Assembly: GCF_910586915.1 (NCBI RefSeq)
Contig: NZ_CAJULN010000001.1
Span: 256,376 to 320,375, forward strand
Direction: 5' to 3'
DNA length: 64,000 bases
DNA from: an uncultured Bacteroides sp.
Lineage (GTDB): Bacteria; Bacteroidota; Bacteroidia; Bacteroidales; Bacteroidaceae
How positions within the stretch are numbered: position 1 is the stretch's first letter; each line of letters begins with the position of its first letter. The translations under genes were made by a program, and so were the position numbers. The notes under the pieces are model-generated. The model did no database searches. It saw nothing but the letters and a program-made list of their open reading frames with translations, and had not been told where the DNA came from. Positions 35,970 through 46,106 of the stretch are shown here, one piece after another.

Positions 35970-38363
35970 TTAATAATTGCTCAGGTTATTTTCCGTAATC
36001 AGGTGCAGGTTTGCAGGAGCCTGCTCGTATCCTTTGCCGTTGATTTCCGCTTTTAACGCGTCAATCTGCTTTTGGGTGATAGTGAACTTTTTGTTTCCGT
36101 AGTCGTTCAGGTCCGTGTCTACGGGCGTCAGGAATCCCCATTTCTCGAAGAAGTCCAGCAAGTTGATTCCGGAGATGGCGCAAGCCTGCCGGACGAAGTC
36201 GAGTTGGTTCATTCCCTGGTTCTCGCCTTTGTCGCTCGGGCTTTCGTGTGTGCGGAAGTACTCGTAGAGATCATAATAGAAATCGGATTCGTAGCGCACA
36301 TGATGCATATAGAGTTTCAGTTGCCAGAAAGGCACAAGCTGCGTTTCTCTGACTATGTCTGCTACTCCCGGCAGGCAGTGTGCACGTTTCCCGTCAACGA
36401 TGAATGCGATGGCTGCTTCGTAGATGTTCTTGAACGAACCGCTGATGGCTTGTCCGTTTTCATCCTTAGGCGTGCAGGAATCCACAAGTAGCTTGCATGG
36501 CTTGCCGAAAGACGTCTGTACGTAGAGCGAGTGGATGTTGTTGGTCACTTCGGTCGTTCCCGACCATTTGATGCCGGGGCGTGTCTGGTTGCAGTGTCCT
36601 ACTTCGTGTGCAGGTCCCCAGCAACGGTCGGCAAAGCGGTCGGGATTGCAGAACGGTTCCGCGTAGTAGTCGCTGGCGTTGTACACGGTGCGGTAGTCGG
36701 TAGCATTCGGACTTTTTGCCTTGTAGTCGATGCAGAAATGCATCCGGTTGTTGAACATCCGGTTGTATTTGACAAGCCCCATAAACTCTTCTTCCAGATA
36801 AACCAGGCGGTCGTAATTTTCGATAGTCCGGGTGATTTCCGTATTGTATTTCTTGAAATCGGATACTCTCCATGTGATGTGCGAGTACTTGCCCAGCACG
36901 TCGATGTCCTGATATGCTGCGTTGTCACGGATTGTAGCCCAGTCACTCTCTTTGTTTTTGGCTATGTCGAAATAACCGTTCACTTTGCCCATCGCAAAAT
37001 GTATCTGTACGGTCTTCTCTTCTACCAGTTTGCGGACGGTATTGTCTGCTTCGTCGAGTGTGAGCGGGAGCGCGTCGTTCACGTGGTTCAGCACGTAAAT
37101 CAGGCCTCCTACTTCGGCAGTGATTTCATTGTATCCTTCCTCCAGGTCGTATGTTTTGAAGTTATTGTATCCCCCGTTCAGGTCTTGGATGATAAGGGAG
37201 ATTTTTCCTCCTTTGTATATCTTTCCGACCAATACGGCCAGTTTCTCTCCGCTTTTGGCGTAAATACCGGTAGGATTGTCGCGCAGACTGTACTTTCCGG
37301 TTTTGTTGGCTGCTGCCATTATTGACGGATGCTGATAGGGGCGGTAGCTTGCCAGGCGGTAAGATGAATCGTAGTCTCCGTTCAGAAGGGCAAGTCCCAA
37401 TTCTTTCAGGTATTCGTTGGGAATTTGCTTGATTTGCTTTTCCGTTACGTTCGGTTTGAGTTGCGTACACATTGCGTCGGCAAATATCGAGTAGGGGTCG
37501 AACTTATGTGTACTGGCTTCGAAGAATTCCATTTCTGCGCAACTTACCCTGTCCTCGTAGGCTTTGTTGATAACGAAACGTACTTTCTTTGCATGGGGTA
37601 TGCCGTTGGATAGTTTCATGGTGAAAGGGGTAAGTACTCCGTTTCCCCTTTCATAGTTGCCTACTTCGGTAAACTCTTCCGGATGGTCGGAAGTGGATAC
37701 TTCGACCGAAAACTTGTCGAACGCTCCCCATTTATTGCCCGAGTCTGTGCGTGGAGTATATACGATACTGTTCAGTGTGCTCCCCTCTTCCAGTTCGTAG
37801 GTGATGTAGAAAGGATAGGACACGGCTCCGAATTTGGAATTGAAATAAGTTTTCTTGTTTCCATCCCACGTCATGTTTAATGTCAATGGATTTCCATCAC
37901 CGTCTTTGGAAGTTGTCTCTTCCGATGTAGCTTCTCCGCCAACTACTTTGATGAGTTTGTCGGCAGTGCTGGGAGCTGCATCTTGAGTCACGCGGATGGT
38001 ACATTTGTTTTGTGTGGCATAGGCAAGTGTCAGCGTGGTAGAGCGCTGCCGTTCGCGATATGAATATTCGGCCGATAAGATAAGCCGGTCATCTTCGATG
38101 GTGGCGGTGCACCATTCGTCTCCGTCGTCACTGAAAGAACAAGACACCAGTGAGAGGTCTGTCTCTTTGTCGAGTGTGAAATTACGTCGTTCTGTGCCTC
38201 CTTCATAGCTGAAACTGACCGCTTCCGTTGAGATGTCAATCCAGTTGCCGGGCAAAAGAACTTCGGTCTCCTTTTCATTGCTGCTGCATCCGACGAGAGA
38301 GAAAGAATACAAGACGGATAGCAGAAACAGGAAGTGTCGCTTATGTCTTTTTATATGTTTCAT
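35970..38363 (-). CDS. M60-like (enhancin-type) glycoprotease lipoprotein with BACON and discoidin-like domains
   Basis: 797 residues, lipobox SLVGC (Cys26). A BACON domain (about 35-130, IDISTEAVSFSYEGG), then a discoidin-like domain (about 140-280), then the M60 catalytic domain. The zinc motif is H586-E587-V-G-H590 (AHEVGHCNQ) followed by Glu605 in GTTEVTNN, as in the HExxH...E gluzincins of M60. M60 enzymes such as B. thetaiotaomicron BT4244 cut proteins at O-glycosylated sites, including mucins. This points to host glycoproteins as the substrate of this locus. The gene follows a strong stem-loop after SusD. Confidence 0.9.
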   Translation of the reverse strand: MKHIKRHKRHFLFLLSVLYSFSLVGCSSNEKETEVLLPGNWIDISTEAVSFSYEGGTERRNFTLDKETDLSLVSCSFSDDGDEWCTATIEDDRLILSAEYSYRERQRSTTLTLAYATQNKCTIRVTQDAAPSTADKLIKVVGGEATSEETTSKDGDGNPLTLNMTWDGNKKTYFNSKFGAVSYPFYITYELEEGSTLNSIVYTPRTDSGNKWGAFDKFSVEVSTSDHPEEFTEVGNYERGNGVLTPFTMKLSNGIPHAKKVRFVINKAYEDRVSCAEMEFFEASTHKFDPYSIFADAMCTQLKPNVTEKQIKQIPNEYLKELGLALLNGDYDSSYRLASYRPYQHPSIMAAANKTGKYSLRDNPTGIYAKSGEKLAVLVGKIYKGGKISLIIQDLNGGYNNFKTYDLEEGYNEITAEVGGLIYVLNHVNDALPLTLDEADNTVRKLVEEKTVQIHFAMGKVNGYFDIAKNKESDWATIRDNAAYQDIDVLGKYSHITWRVSDFKKYNTEITRTIENYDRLVYLEEEFMGLVKYNRMFNNRMHFCIDYKAKSPNATDYRTVYNASDYYAEPFCNPDRFADRCWGPAHEVGHCNQTRPGIKWSGTTEVTNNIHSLYVQTSFGKPCKLLVDSCTPKDENGQAISGSFKNIYEAAIAFIVDGKRAHCLPGVADIVRETQLVPFWQLKLYMHHVRYESDFYYDLYEYFRTHESPSDKGENQGMNQLDFVRQACAISGINLLDFFEKWGFLTPVDTDLNDYGNKKFTITQKQIDALKAEINGKGYEQAPANLHLITENNLSNY

Positions 38364-38382
38364 AGTAACTTGTCTGATTTAG

Positions 38383-38445
38383 TTGTTTGTTGCAAATAAG
38401 GGTGTCCAAAGTGAGTTGAAGGATACCCTTATTTACAACAAACAA
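38383..38445. promoter_or_regulatory. 25-bp imperfect stem-loop directly after susD
   Basis: Arms at 38383-38407 and 38421-38445 pair over about 25 positions with two mismatches that become G-T type wobbles in RNA; the loop is 13 nt (38408-38420). The element begins about 7 nt past the SusD stop and ends about 20 nt before the M60 start. No T-run follows on the minus strand. It could stabilise the susCD part of the mRNA or attenuate the downstream genes. Confidence 0.75.
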
Positions 38446-38451
38446 TCAATT

Positions 38452-40437
38452 TTACCATAATGGGTTCTGTACGAAGAGCTTGCTCTTTTGTACTTCGTTG
38501 TATGGCACCGGATATAACAACATAGCACGGTTCCATGCTCTCGTTTCGATGTTCACACGGTTGTAGAACGAACCGGCACCTATCCGGTTTGCCTTAGGAG
38601 ATTGCATATCCATACCTGTGCGGAACAACTGCTGGTCGCGTTTGTTGTTGGCATCATCGGCTGTCATCCAGCGACGTATGTCGAAGTAACGCTGTCCTTC
38701 GCAGAACAACTCTACCTGGCGTTCTCTTTGTATTGCCCAGCGTTGTTTTTCCTGGTCGCCGATGATGTTCTTCTTGCCTTCGTCGGCAAGTTCCTGATAG
38801 CCGGGGATACCAGCTCTTTTGCGAACTTTGTCAAGGTAAGTGATGACTTTCGTATCACTTGGGTCGATTTCGTTGCAGACTTCTGCGTAGTACAGATAGA
38901 AATCAGCCAGACGGAGCAGGATAGACGGGCGTGCCCATTGTTTGACTACGGCAGGTCTGTTCTTGCCTGAATCTGCCGCACGGGTGTAATACTGCAAACT
39001 GCGGTATTTGAATTTGTAGAGCATATAGCCTGTGTACGGATTTTCCGCCTTCGAGCGGTCGTTGCCTTCTCCTTTGGCAAATCCTACCGTATAGTCGGCT
39101 TTGTTCTGTGGCTGTACGTGCCAACTTTTACCTTCATAGGTGACGGCTGCATAGAAACGCGGCTCTCTGTTGTGATACATATTGTAGATGTCCTTGTCGG
39201 TGCGTTGGTCTTCGTTGCACACGTTTTTCCAGTCACCGAATCCGTCCTCTTTGTATCCACTATTCAGGTCATCTATTTCAAGTCCGTTGTTCATAAAGAA
39301 TGCATCTACGCTTTCCTGAAATACTCCGACGTTACCGAATGAATTGCTTGAATACAAATCTCGCGGATTGGTACGTGGCTCCATATTGGTGCTGACGCTG
39401 TAGTAATGGTTGTAAGGTCCTGCCCAGATGATTTCATCGGTATAATACTGGTAAAGCTCGTAAATGGATAAATTGGCATCACCTGTTTTCGACTCATACA
39501 GTGCATAACCTTTCTCTTCGGCGAAGTTCAGGAACTCTTCCAATCTTCTTTTGGCGATTTTCCATTTTTCCGGATCGTAGTCGGGGAATAAACGTTCGCC
39601 GTCGTGATTGGTGAGGCTAAGTGCTTCCGTATATTTTCCGTTGAATAGAGGAGAGGCAGCATATACCCATAACTTTGCTCTCAGTGCCAGTGCCGTAGCC
39701 TTTGTGGGACGTACCATTTCCGCCAAATTGTATTTGTCGTTGTTATGGTCGGTATGGTCTGTCGGAGTTGTATTGAAAGTTGTTTCGGGCAAGTAGCCTG
39801 ATTCGATAACTTCTTCCAAAAGTTGGTCGATATGGTTCACAAGTTTGTCTACCGGAGCACGTGCATAGTCAATCTGATTCTGGTCTTCCGGGTCGGCAAT
39901 TTCTGTGACGATGGGTACCGGACCGTACAGCTCGAACAAAGAGAAGTAGCTGTATGCCATCAGGAATTTGGCTTCGGCCTTCATTCTGTTCACGTCTTCT
40001 TCCGAGAGATAATCAACGCCGCCGCTTTCATTCGGGTCGCCCAGCGGTTTTGCATTTTCCAGGAAAATCATGGCTTGGCGAATGTAGATGTAGCATCTCC
40101 ACCAGCGATGGAAAGGAGCCGTGTTTGATGTGAATCCGTTGGGCAGTGCTGTATAAGCAGAGCCCTGACGTGCCGTGATTTCACCGGCCAGCAAGTTCCA
40201 TCCACCTGTGAATGCACCAGTGTTGGAATTGACTCCCAATCCCATTTCAGAGTAATCGGAGATGACGTTGAATGTGTTTTTGTGCCATCTTTCCATATAG
40301 CCTTTGTTGTTGAATACAGCTTCTTTGTCGATTACGTCTGCCAACTCTTTCGATACGTCCAGATAGTCTGCACAGGAAGAAAAACAGTTTATTAACCCGC
40401 AGCCAATGAGTGAATAGAGTATATTTTTGATTTTCAT
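38452..40437 (-). CDS. SusD-like nutrient-binding outer-membrane lipoprotein
   Basis: 661 residues, lipobox FSSC with lipid Cys22. Typical SusD pattern: AKFLMAYSYFSLFELYGPVPIV, LRLADFYLYYAEVCNE, ERQVELFCEGQRYFDIRRWM and the C-terminal LYPVPYNEVQKSKLFVQNPLW. It partners the SusC at 40458-43853, whose stop is 20 nt upstream. In this locus it probably captures glycans or glycopeptides released from mucin-like glycoproteins; this is inferred from the adjacent M60, GH2 and GH29 genes. Confidence 0.95.
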   Translation of the reverse strand: MKIKNILYSLIGCGLINCFSSCADYLDVSKELADVIDKEAVFNNKGYMERWHKNTFNVISDYSEMGLGVNSNTGAFTGGWNLLAGEITARQGSAYTALPNGFTSNTAPFHRWWRCYIYIRQAMIFLENAKPLGDPNESGGVDYLSEEDVNRMKAEAKFLMAYSYFSLFELYGPVPIVTEIADPEDQNQIDYARAPVDKLVNHIDQLLEEVIESGYLPETTFNTTPTDHTDHNNDKYNLAEMVRPTKATALALRAKLWVYAASPLFNGKYTEALSLTNHDGERLFPDYDPEKWKIAKRRLEEFLNFAEEKGYALYESKTGDANLSIYELYQYYTDEIIWAGPYNHYYSVSTNMEPRTNPRDLYSSNSFGNVGVFQESVDAFFMNNGLEIDDLNSGYKEDGFGDWKNVCNEDQRTDKDIYNMYHNREPRFYAAVTYEGKSWHVQPQNKADYTVGFAKGEGNDRSKAENPYTGYMLYKFKYRSLQYYTRAADSGKNRPAVVKQWARPSILLRLADFYLYYAEVCNEIDPSDTKVITYLDKVRKRAGIPGYQELADEGKKNIIGDQEKQRWAIQRERQVELFCEGQRYFDIRRWMTADDANNKRDQQLFRTGMDMQSPKANRIGAGSFYNRVNIETRAWNRAMLLYPVPYNEVQKSKLFVQNPLW

Positions 40438-40457
40438 AATTCTGTTTTGGTTTTTAA

Positions 40458-43400
40458 TTAAAATGCAACTTCAAGTCCCATAGTCCAAGTTCCGCAAATC
40501 GGATATTTGGAACCTGATGAACTGTCTCCCAATTCCGGGTCCCACATCTTGATATGATCCCATACGGCAAGATTGGTTCCTTGAACGTAAATTCTCAGGT
40601 TTGACATCTTTAGTCTTTGAATCAGTTTCTTATCAAATTGATAACCTACTTCCACATTCTTCAGACGCAGGAAGCTGGCATCGCGATACCACCACGTACT
40701 TTTTTCGTTGTTGTGGGTGAAACGGTTGGCGTGCGTACGCGGATACATGACATTCTGGTTGAAAGGATCGGCGGCTGTCCATCGGTCCATAGCTTCTGCA
40801 CGTGCGGAAGAACTGTCTACACCGTTATAGAACGGAATGAAGTTGGATGTTTTTGCCAGCAAGTTTGTAGATGCTTTTGCAACTCCCTGGAAGAAGATAC
40901 CTGCAAAGAAACCTTTGTAATCGATGTTCAGGCCGAAACCGTAGACAATCTGGGGATTGTTGGGGTATAGCCCGTTTTTATATCCCATATCGTTGGCATC
41001 AATCGAACCGTCGTTGTTCAAGTCTTTGTATTTGATGTCGCCGGGAGCTACCTTTGCCGCAGGTTTGGGAAGCCCTTCTTTCAGTGTGTATGTATATCCG
41101 CCCTGTCCGTTTGAAGTGATATAGAAGTCGTTGGGAGTGTACAGTCCTTCGGCGATGTAAACCTTCGGTTGTCCGATCGGATTGCCGGTGTAGTACATAT
41201 AATCTTCTACTTGTTCAATTTCATCATACTCTGTAATTTTATTCTTGGCGTATGTGAAGTTACCTCTGGCAGACAGATTCAGCTTTCCGATGCTTTGTTT
41301 CAGAATGACACTTCCGTCAAATCCTTTGTTGGATGTCTTACCGTAATTTTGGTAAGGATTCTCCCGATAACCCAATACGGTAGGGATGGTCTTACGTTGC
41401 AACAGGATTTGTTCGCGAGTGTTGGAGAAATAGTCTACAGAGATATCTACGCGACCACGGAAAAGCCCTAAGTCGATACCATAGTTCGACTTGTACTCTT
41501 TTTCCCAAGTCAATGAGGGAGCGGCAAATAAGTCTTCAACGATACCGTTCTTGGAAGGGCCGTCCTTACCGCCACTTGTACCTAACGTCATACCGTAGTC
41601 GTAGCCTAAGTCGCCTGTGCTCAATTGTTCGCGATAAGCGAAACGGTCGCCGCTGATAGCGTCGTTACCTGTAACACCATATGAAGCTCTCAGTTTCAGT
41701 TTGCTGATGACATTTTCGATGTTGTTTTTCTGCATAAATTTCTCATGGCTGATATACCAGGCACCGCCGATAGCAGGGAAAATACCCCAGCGATGTCCTG
41801 CCGAGAAGTTTTCACTACCGGATGCACCGAAGCTGGCTTCCAACATATAACGGCTGTCGTAACCGTAGGATGCACGACCTACTACGTTCTGTTTTCTATA
41901 AGGCAATGAAGTGCCCATATATTGTGTCTCTTTCTGGTTATACAAAACCATAGCAGTAAGATCATGCTTTTGGGCAAATGTGCGTTTATAGTTTAATGAA
42001 CCTTCAATATAGATTTTTTTCTTTCCACCGGTGGCGGTTACTGACATATCACCCAGTTTACTTCCTTCGTTGACTGTTATAAATTGCAGTGAGTTGTCTT
42101 CGTTGCGTCCGGTTGCAAAGACGGTGCGTGCCGTTTTTGAACGCAATGAAGTAGAGTAGAAATCGGCATCAAAACTGATGCTTCCCTTGATGGATAGTCC
42201 GTCGGTAATAAAATCGAGTTTCTGTTCCAGGGTTACTTTACTTTGGAAGGCTGCATCCCATCTTTTTGAATATCCTGAATGGTTCAGCAGGTTGTACGGG
42301 TTGTAACGGTTGGTAGCTGCTCCTTGAGGATCGGCAAGCGAACCGTCGGAATAGTACATCGGAACCAAATGTGTCGGGAACAGTGTGATAGCACTGAATA
42401 TACCGTCGGAACTATAGTTCGGGTTGTTTTTCGTTTTATACTGTCCGCTCATGTCCACAGACAACTTGGTAGTGGATGTGATATCCATATCAATGTTAGA
42501 GCGCAGGTTGTATCTTTGCAGACCGATGTTGGCATCATACTCTTCTACCGTATTTGATTGGAAGATACCGTCTTCCGAATAATATGCTCCCGAAACAAAG
42601 AACCGTGTCTTTTCCGAACCACCTCTGAAGTTAATAGTATATCGCTGGTTGTGAGTGTTTTTTGCCAATAAGTCTGTCCAGTCTACGCTGGGATACAGGT
42701 CACGGTCTGCTCCGGTACGGTATTTCTCAAGAATATCCTGTGAGTAACTGCCGTTATATTCGTTAAGGAAACCGGGATTTCCTGCTTCGTTCCATTCTCC
42801 TTCGTTGTAGAGAGACAGATAATTGTATGCATCCAGCAATTCCGGCATACGAGTAGGAGTAACAACACTATATTGAGCATTGAAACTGACTTTCGTCTTT
42901 TGGGCGGCACCACGTTTGGAAGTAATCAATACAACACCGTTGGCACCTTCTGCTCCATACACGGCAGTAGCGGCAGCATCTTTCAGAACGGAGAAGGATT
43001 CGATTTCATCCACATCAATGTCATTCATATCACGTGGCACTCCGTCGACCAATACCAATGGATTGGTTCCTCCGGCATACGAACTTTGACCGCGAATCCA
43101 AAACGCGGCATCGTCATTGCCAGGTTCTCCACTACGCTGAATGGCAATTACACCGGCTATTTGTCCGGAAATTGAGTTTGCCAGACTTCGGGTTGGTATG
43201 GCAATGTCTGCCGGTTTCAGCGAGTTGACCGATGCTACTACGCTCTCTTTCTTCTGCTGTCCGTAACCTACAACCACAACGTCGTCCAGATTTATATTAG
43301 ACTCTGCCAACGTGACGTTCATGACATTCTCTTTTTTTACTTTCTGTTCAAGACTCTTATAGCCGATGTAGCGAAACTCCAGTGTTTCACCCTCTTTGGC

Positions 43401-43853
43401 TTGAATAGAGTACTTACCATCAATATCGGTCAATGCACCGTTGATGGTTCCTTTTACCAATACGGTAGCTCCGATTATCGGTTCTCCCGTTTCATCTTTA
43501 ACGATACCGGTAATGTTTTTGCTTTTTCCTTTCTTTACATTCTCAACTTCTTTGGTCGATAGTATAATCTGCTGTTTTTGAAAGCGGAACGCAACATTCG
43601 TTGGTTCAAACATTGTGCATAGTGCCAGACGTATTTCCTCATTCTGGACGCTCAGGCTGACTTGTTGTTTGATGTCCGTTTCTGTCACATCATACGAAAA
43701 GGTGTACTTGGAGACTTTTTCTATTTGCTCCATTGCATCTTTTAACGGGATATTCTGAAAAGAAATACTAATCTTTTCCGTGCCGCTTTGCGCTGCTATT
43801 CCTAAGGCAAAGAGACTAAAAAAAATAAAGAAAAAATATTTTCTGATTTCCAT
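40458..43853 (-). CDS. SusC/RagA-family transporter with N-terminal STN signalling domain
   Basis: 1131 residues, about 80 longer than the other SusC proteins here. After the signal peptide (to about residue 22) comes a secretin/TonB short N-terminal (STN) domain (about 25-100, ISISFQNIPLKDAMEQIEK). Next are the carboxypeptidase-D-like domain (about 115-200), plug (about 215-315, SVLKDAAATAVYGAEGANGV) and barrel. STN domains on SusC contact an anti-sigma factor in the inner membrane, so this locus is probably under an ECF sigma/anti-sigma pair. No such pair is within the window. It lies 125 nt after the GH2 gene and has no obvious promoter of its own. Confidence 0.95.
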   Translation of the reverse strand: MEIRKYFFFIFFSLFALGIAAQSGTEKISISFQNIPLKDAMEQIEKVSKYTFSYDVTETDIKQQVSLSVQNEEIRLALCTMFEPTNVAFRFQKQQIILSTKEVENVKKGKSKNITGIVKDETGEPIIGATVLVKGTINGALTDIDGKYSIQAKEGETLEFRYIGYKSLEQKVKKENVMNVTLAESNINLDDVVVVGYGQQKKESVVASVNSLKPADIAIPTRSLANSISGQIAGVIAIQRSGEPGNDDAAFWIRGQSSYAGGTNPLVLVDGVPRDMNDIDVDEIESFSVLKDAAATAVYGAEGANGVVLITSKRGAAQKTKVSFNAQYSVVTPTRMPELLDAYNYLSLYNEGEWNEAGNPGFLNEYNGSYSQDILEKYRTGADRDLYPSVDWTDLLAKNTHNQRYTINFRGGSEKTRFFVSGAYYSEDGIFQSNTVEEYDANIGLQRYNLRSNIDMDITSTTKLSVDMSGQYKTKNNPNYSSDGIFSAITLFPTHLVPMYYSDGSLADPQGAATNRYNPYNLLNHSGYSKRWDAAFQSKVTLEQKLDFITDGLSIKGSISFDADFYSTSLRSKTARTVFATGRNEDNSLQFITVNEGSKLGDMSVTATGGKKKIYIEGSLNYKRTFAQKHDLTAMVLYNQKETQYMGTSLPYRKQNVVGRASYGYDSRYMLEASFGASGSENFSAGHRWGIFPAIGGAWYISHEKFMQKNNIENVISKLKLRASYGVTGNDAISGDRFAYREQLSTGDLGYDYGMTLGTSGGKDGPSKNGIVEDLFAAPSLTWEKEYKSNYGIDLGLFRGRVDISVDYFSNTREQILLQRKTIPTVLGYRENPYQNYGKTSNKGFDGSVILKQSIGKLNLSARGNFTYAKNKITEYDEIEQVEDYMYYTGNPIGQPKVYIAEGLYTPNDFYITSNGQGGYTYTLKEGLPKPAAKVAPGDIKYKDLNNDGSIDANDMGYKNGLYPNNPQIVYGFGLNIDYKGFFAGIFFQGVAKASTNLLAKTSNFIPFYNGVDSSSARAEAMDRWTAADPFNQNVMYPRTHANRFTHNNEKSTWWYRDASFLRLKNVEVGYQFDKKLIQRLKMSNLRIYVQGTNLAVWDHIKMWDPELGDSSSGSKYPICGTWTMGLEVAF

Positions 43854-43978
43854 AAGTTATTTAGATAATTATTTAAGTGTTAAAAACATACTATTTATTG
43901 ATTGGTGTAGGTTTACTTCATAGGCATTGTTTTTTAGAATGTTAATATACTATGTTGTTTATTCTCTTGTGCAGGGGG

Positions 43979-46087
43979 TTACCATCCCGAATGCTCGTGC
44001 TTGTTTTCGCTTGAATCGGCATTTCGTCTTTTTTCTCCCGTGTAGTTCCATTTAATTTCATCCGTGTACTCTTTTCCGTTGTGTGTCGTGACGGCTTTGA
44101 TGATGTTTTCTCCCTGTTGCAATACAACATTGTCGAAAACATAATGTACGTCGGTATATCCCTTGCGGATACCGTTCAGTTCTTGTCCGTTTAGATACAC
44201 CTTCGGAGTACCGATGTTGGAATATACGGTCACAGAAGTCTGTTTACGTTCGCGGTCGGTATTGCGGCGCTGGGTAAGGTAGAGAACCGGAGATTCACTC
44301 CAGTTGGCTTTGTACCAGTAGTAGGAGTCTTTCTTTGTTTTCCGGTCGAAAGTTATCAGCCCCTTCAAGTTGCGGGCAGGTACGCCGCCACGGCTCCACA
44401 TGGGAACGGCAAAGTCGAACATATTCCAAAGATAGGACGCGATGATATAAGGATGCTGTGCGATGACGCCCCACTGGTATTCGTGAGTTTTGGTTTGGAA
44501 TGTTTCCGGATAAAACGGTTTGCCCCAGTTCAGGGCATCGCCGAGGTATTCGGTTTGGTGCGTTAGGTTAGCATCCGCACCGTATTCGGTCAACATCAGT
44601 TTTTGCCACGGATATTTTTCTTCCAGGTTTTTCACCCACGGTTCGATGTCTTGTATTTTTTTCTCGTACCATCCGAAATATCGGTTCATTCCCTGAATAT
44701 CCGTGTTTTGGTTTATTGCATGATCGGCATGGCCGTAGCCGTTTACTGCTACTGTAAAGCGGTCGGGGTCTTCCGTCTTTGCCAAGTCGTGAAGAGTCTG
44801 TGTCAGTCCGGAGGTGTATTCGTGGGGATGATACACTTCGTTGTGCAGTCCCCATACGTAGATGGAGGGATGGTTGAAACTCTGGCGAATCATTTCGCGG
44901 AGTTGAGACTGTGCGTTTTCAGATTCATATCCTGTCACACGGTTGACAAACGGGATTTCAGCCCAAATCACCAGTCCCAACGAGTCGCAACGGGAATAGA
45001 GATAATCCGATTGCTGGTAGTGGGCAAAACGGACGGTAGTAGCGCCGATGTCCATGGTTTGTTCCAGGTCGAAATCATGCTCTTTGTTAGAGAGCGCACT
45101 TCCCAGTTCCCACCAGTCCTGATGGCGGGTTACGCCATACATGGGATATTTTTCGCCGTTCAGGTAGAAACCTTTTCCGGCAACTATCTCGTATTTACGT
45201 ACACCTAAAGGTTGGATAACCTCGTCAATGACTTCTCCATCCGCCAACAGACGCGAAACGACCTTATACAAATAAGGGTCTTTGCGCCCTTGCCAAAGAT
45301 GGGGCTTATTCAGTTTGAGAGTAGAGACATAGGTCTGTGTGCCTTGCGGAGTAAGTACCAAAGGCAGACGCTGGGAGGTTACTTTTTTTCCTTCCTGTGT
45401 ATAGAGACTGTTTTCCAGCACGAGGTTGGCGGGGGTAAGGCTACCGTTGTCCAGCTTTACTTTTATGCGGATGTCGGCCGAATGTTTCGATACGTTCTTT
45501 TGCGTGATGTATACTCCCGGAGATGCACAGTCGGTAACGGTGATATTGTTTTGCTCTGTTACGATAAGCCATACCGGGCGGTAAATACCGCCATATACAC
45601 CAAACAGGCTGTGGTTTACGGGGATGACGTCCGGACGTGAGGCATTGTCCGCTTTTACCAAAATCTCATTCTCGGTACCCAATTTCAGGGCAGTGCCGAT
45701 TTCAAAGGCAAAAGCACTGTAACCTCCTTTGTGGGTTCCGACAAGTTTGCCATTGACATACACTTCGGTGTTTGTGCCTACGCCCTCGAAGCGAAGAAAA
45801 ACACGTTTCCCTTGCAAGTCTTTACCGAAGAATTGTGTTTTCTTGTAATACCCTGTGCCCGCATAGAAGGAGGCTGTTTTAACCTGCATATCTTTGGCAT
45901 TCCATGTGTGGGGCAGGGTTACAGTTTCCCATTTCCCATTCCATTGAGCAGCGGCTTGGGACGGTTCTTCTGAAAAAGGACCACGTTTGAATGACCATCC
46001 TTCGTTGAAGGAGGTTACTTCGCGGGCAGCAAGAGAAAAGAACTGTCCGAATAATATCAATAAGATGAATACAAATCTGGTTTTCAT
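43979..46087 (-). CDS. Exported GH2 beta-galactosidase-type glycoside hydrolase
   Basis: 702 residues with a signal peptide to about 21. GH2 domain order: sugar-binding jelly roll (about 25-175), Ig-like (about 180-290), TIM barrel (about 295-590), then a C-terminal beta-domain (DUF4982-like VYSNIGTPKVYLNGQEL). The acid/base is Glu417 in WGLHNEVYHP and the nucleophile Glu501 in MLTEYGADAN. GH2 removes terminal beta-galactose (or glucuronate/mannose in other subfamilies); galactose is likeliest next to the fucosidase and M60 genes. It starts 20 nt after the fucosidase gene ends. Confidence 0.92.
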   Translation of the reverse strand: MKTRFVFILLILFGQFFSLAAREVTSFNEGWSFKRGPFSEEPSQAAAQWNGKWETVTLPHTWNAKDMQVKTASFYAGTGYYKKTQFFGKDLQGKRVFLRFEGVGTNTEVYVNGKLVGTHKGGYSAFAFEIGTALKLGTENEILVKADNASRPDVIPVNHSLFGVYGGIYRPVWLIVTEQNNITVTDCASPGVYITQKNVSKHSADIRIKVKLDNGSLTPANLVLENSLYTQEGKKVTSQRLPLVLTPQGTQTYVSTLKLNKPHLWQGRKDPYLYKVVSRLLADGEVIDEVIQPLGVRKYEIVAGKGFYLNGEKYPMYGVTRHQDWWELGSALSNKEHDFDLEQTMDIGATTVRFAHYQQSDYLYSRCDSLGLVIWAEIPFVNRVTGYESENAQSQLREMIRQSFNHPSIYVWGLHNEVYHPHEYTSGLTQTLHDLAKTEDPDRFTVAVNGYGHADHAINQNTDIQGMNRYFGWYEKKIQDIEPWVKNLEEKYPWQKLMLTEYGADANLTHQTEYLGDALNWGKPFYPETFQTKTHEYQWGVIAQHPYIIASYLWNMFDFAVPMWSRGGVPARNLKGLITFDRKTKKDSYYWYKANWSESPVLYLTQRRNTDRERKQTSVTVYSNIGTPKVYLNGQELNGIRKGYTDVHYVFDNVVLQQGENIIKAVTTHNGKEYTDEIKWNYTGEKRRNADSSENKHEHSGW

Positions 46088-46106
46088 GTTTTAATCTTCT
46101 TTGGGT

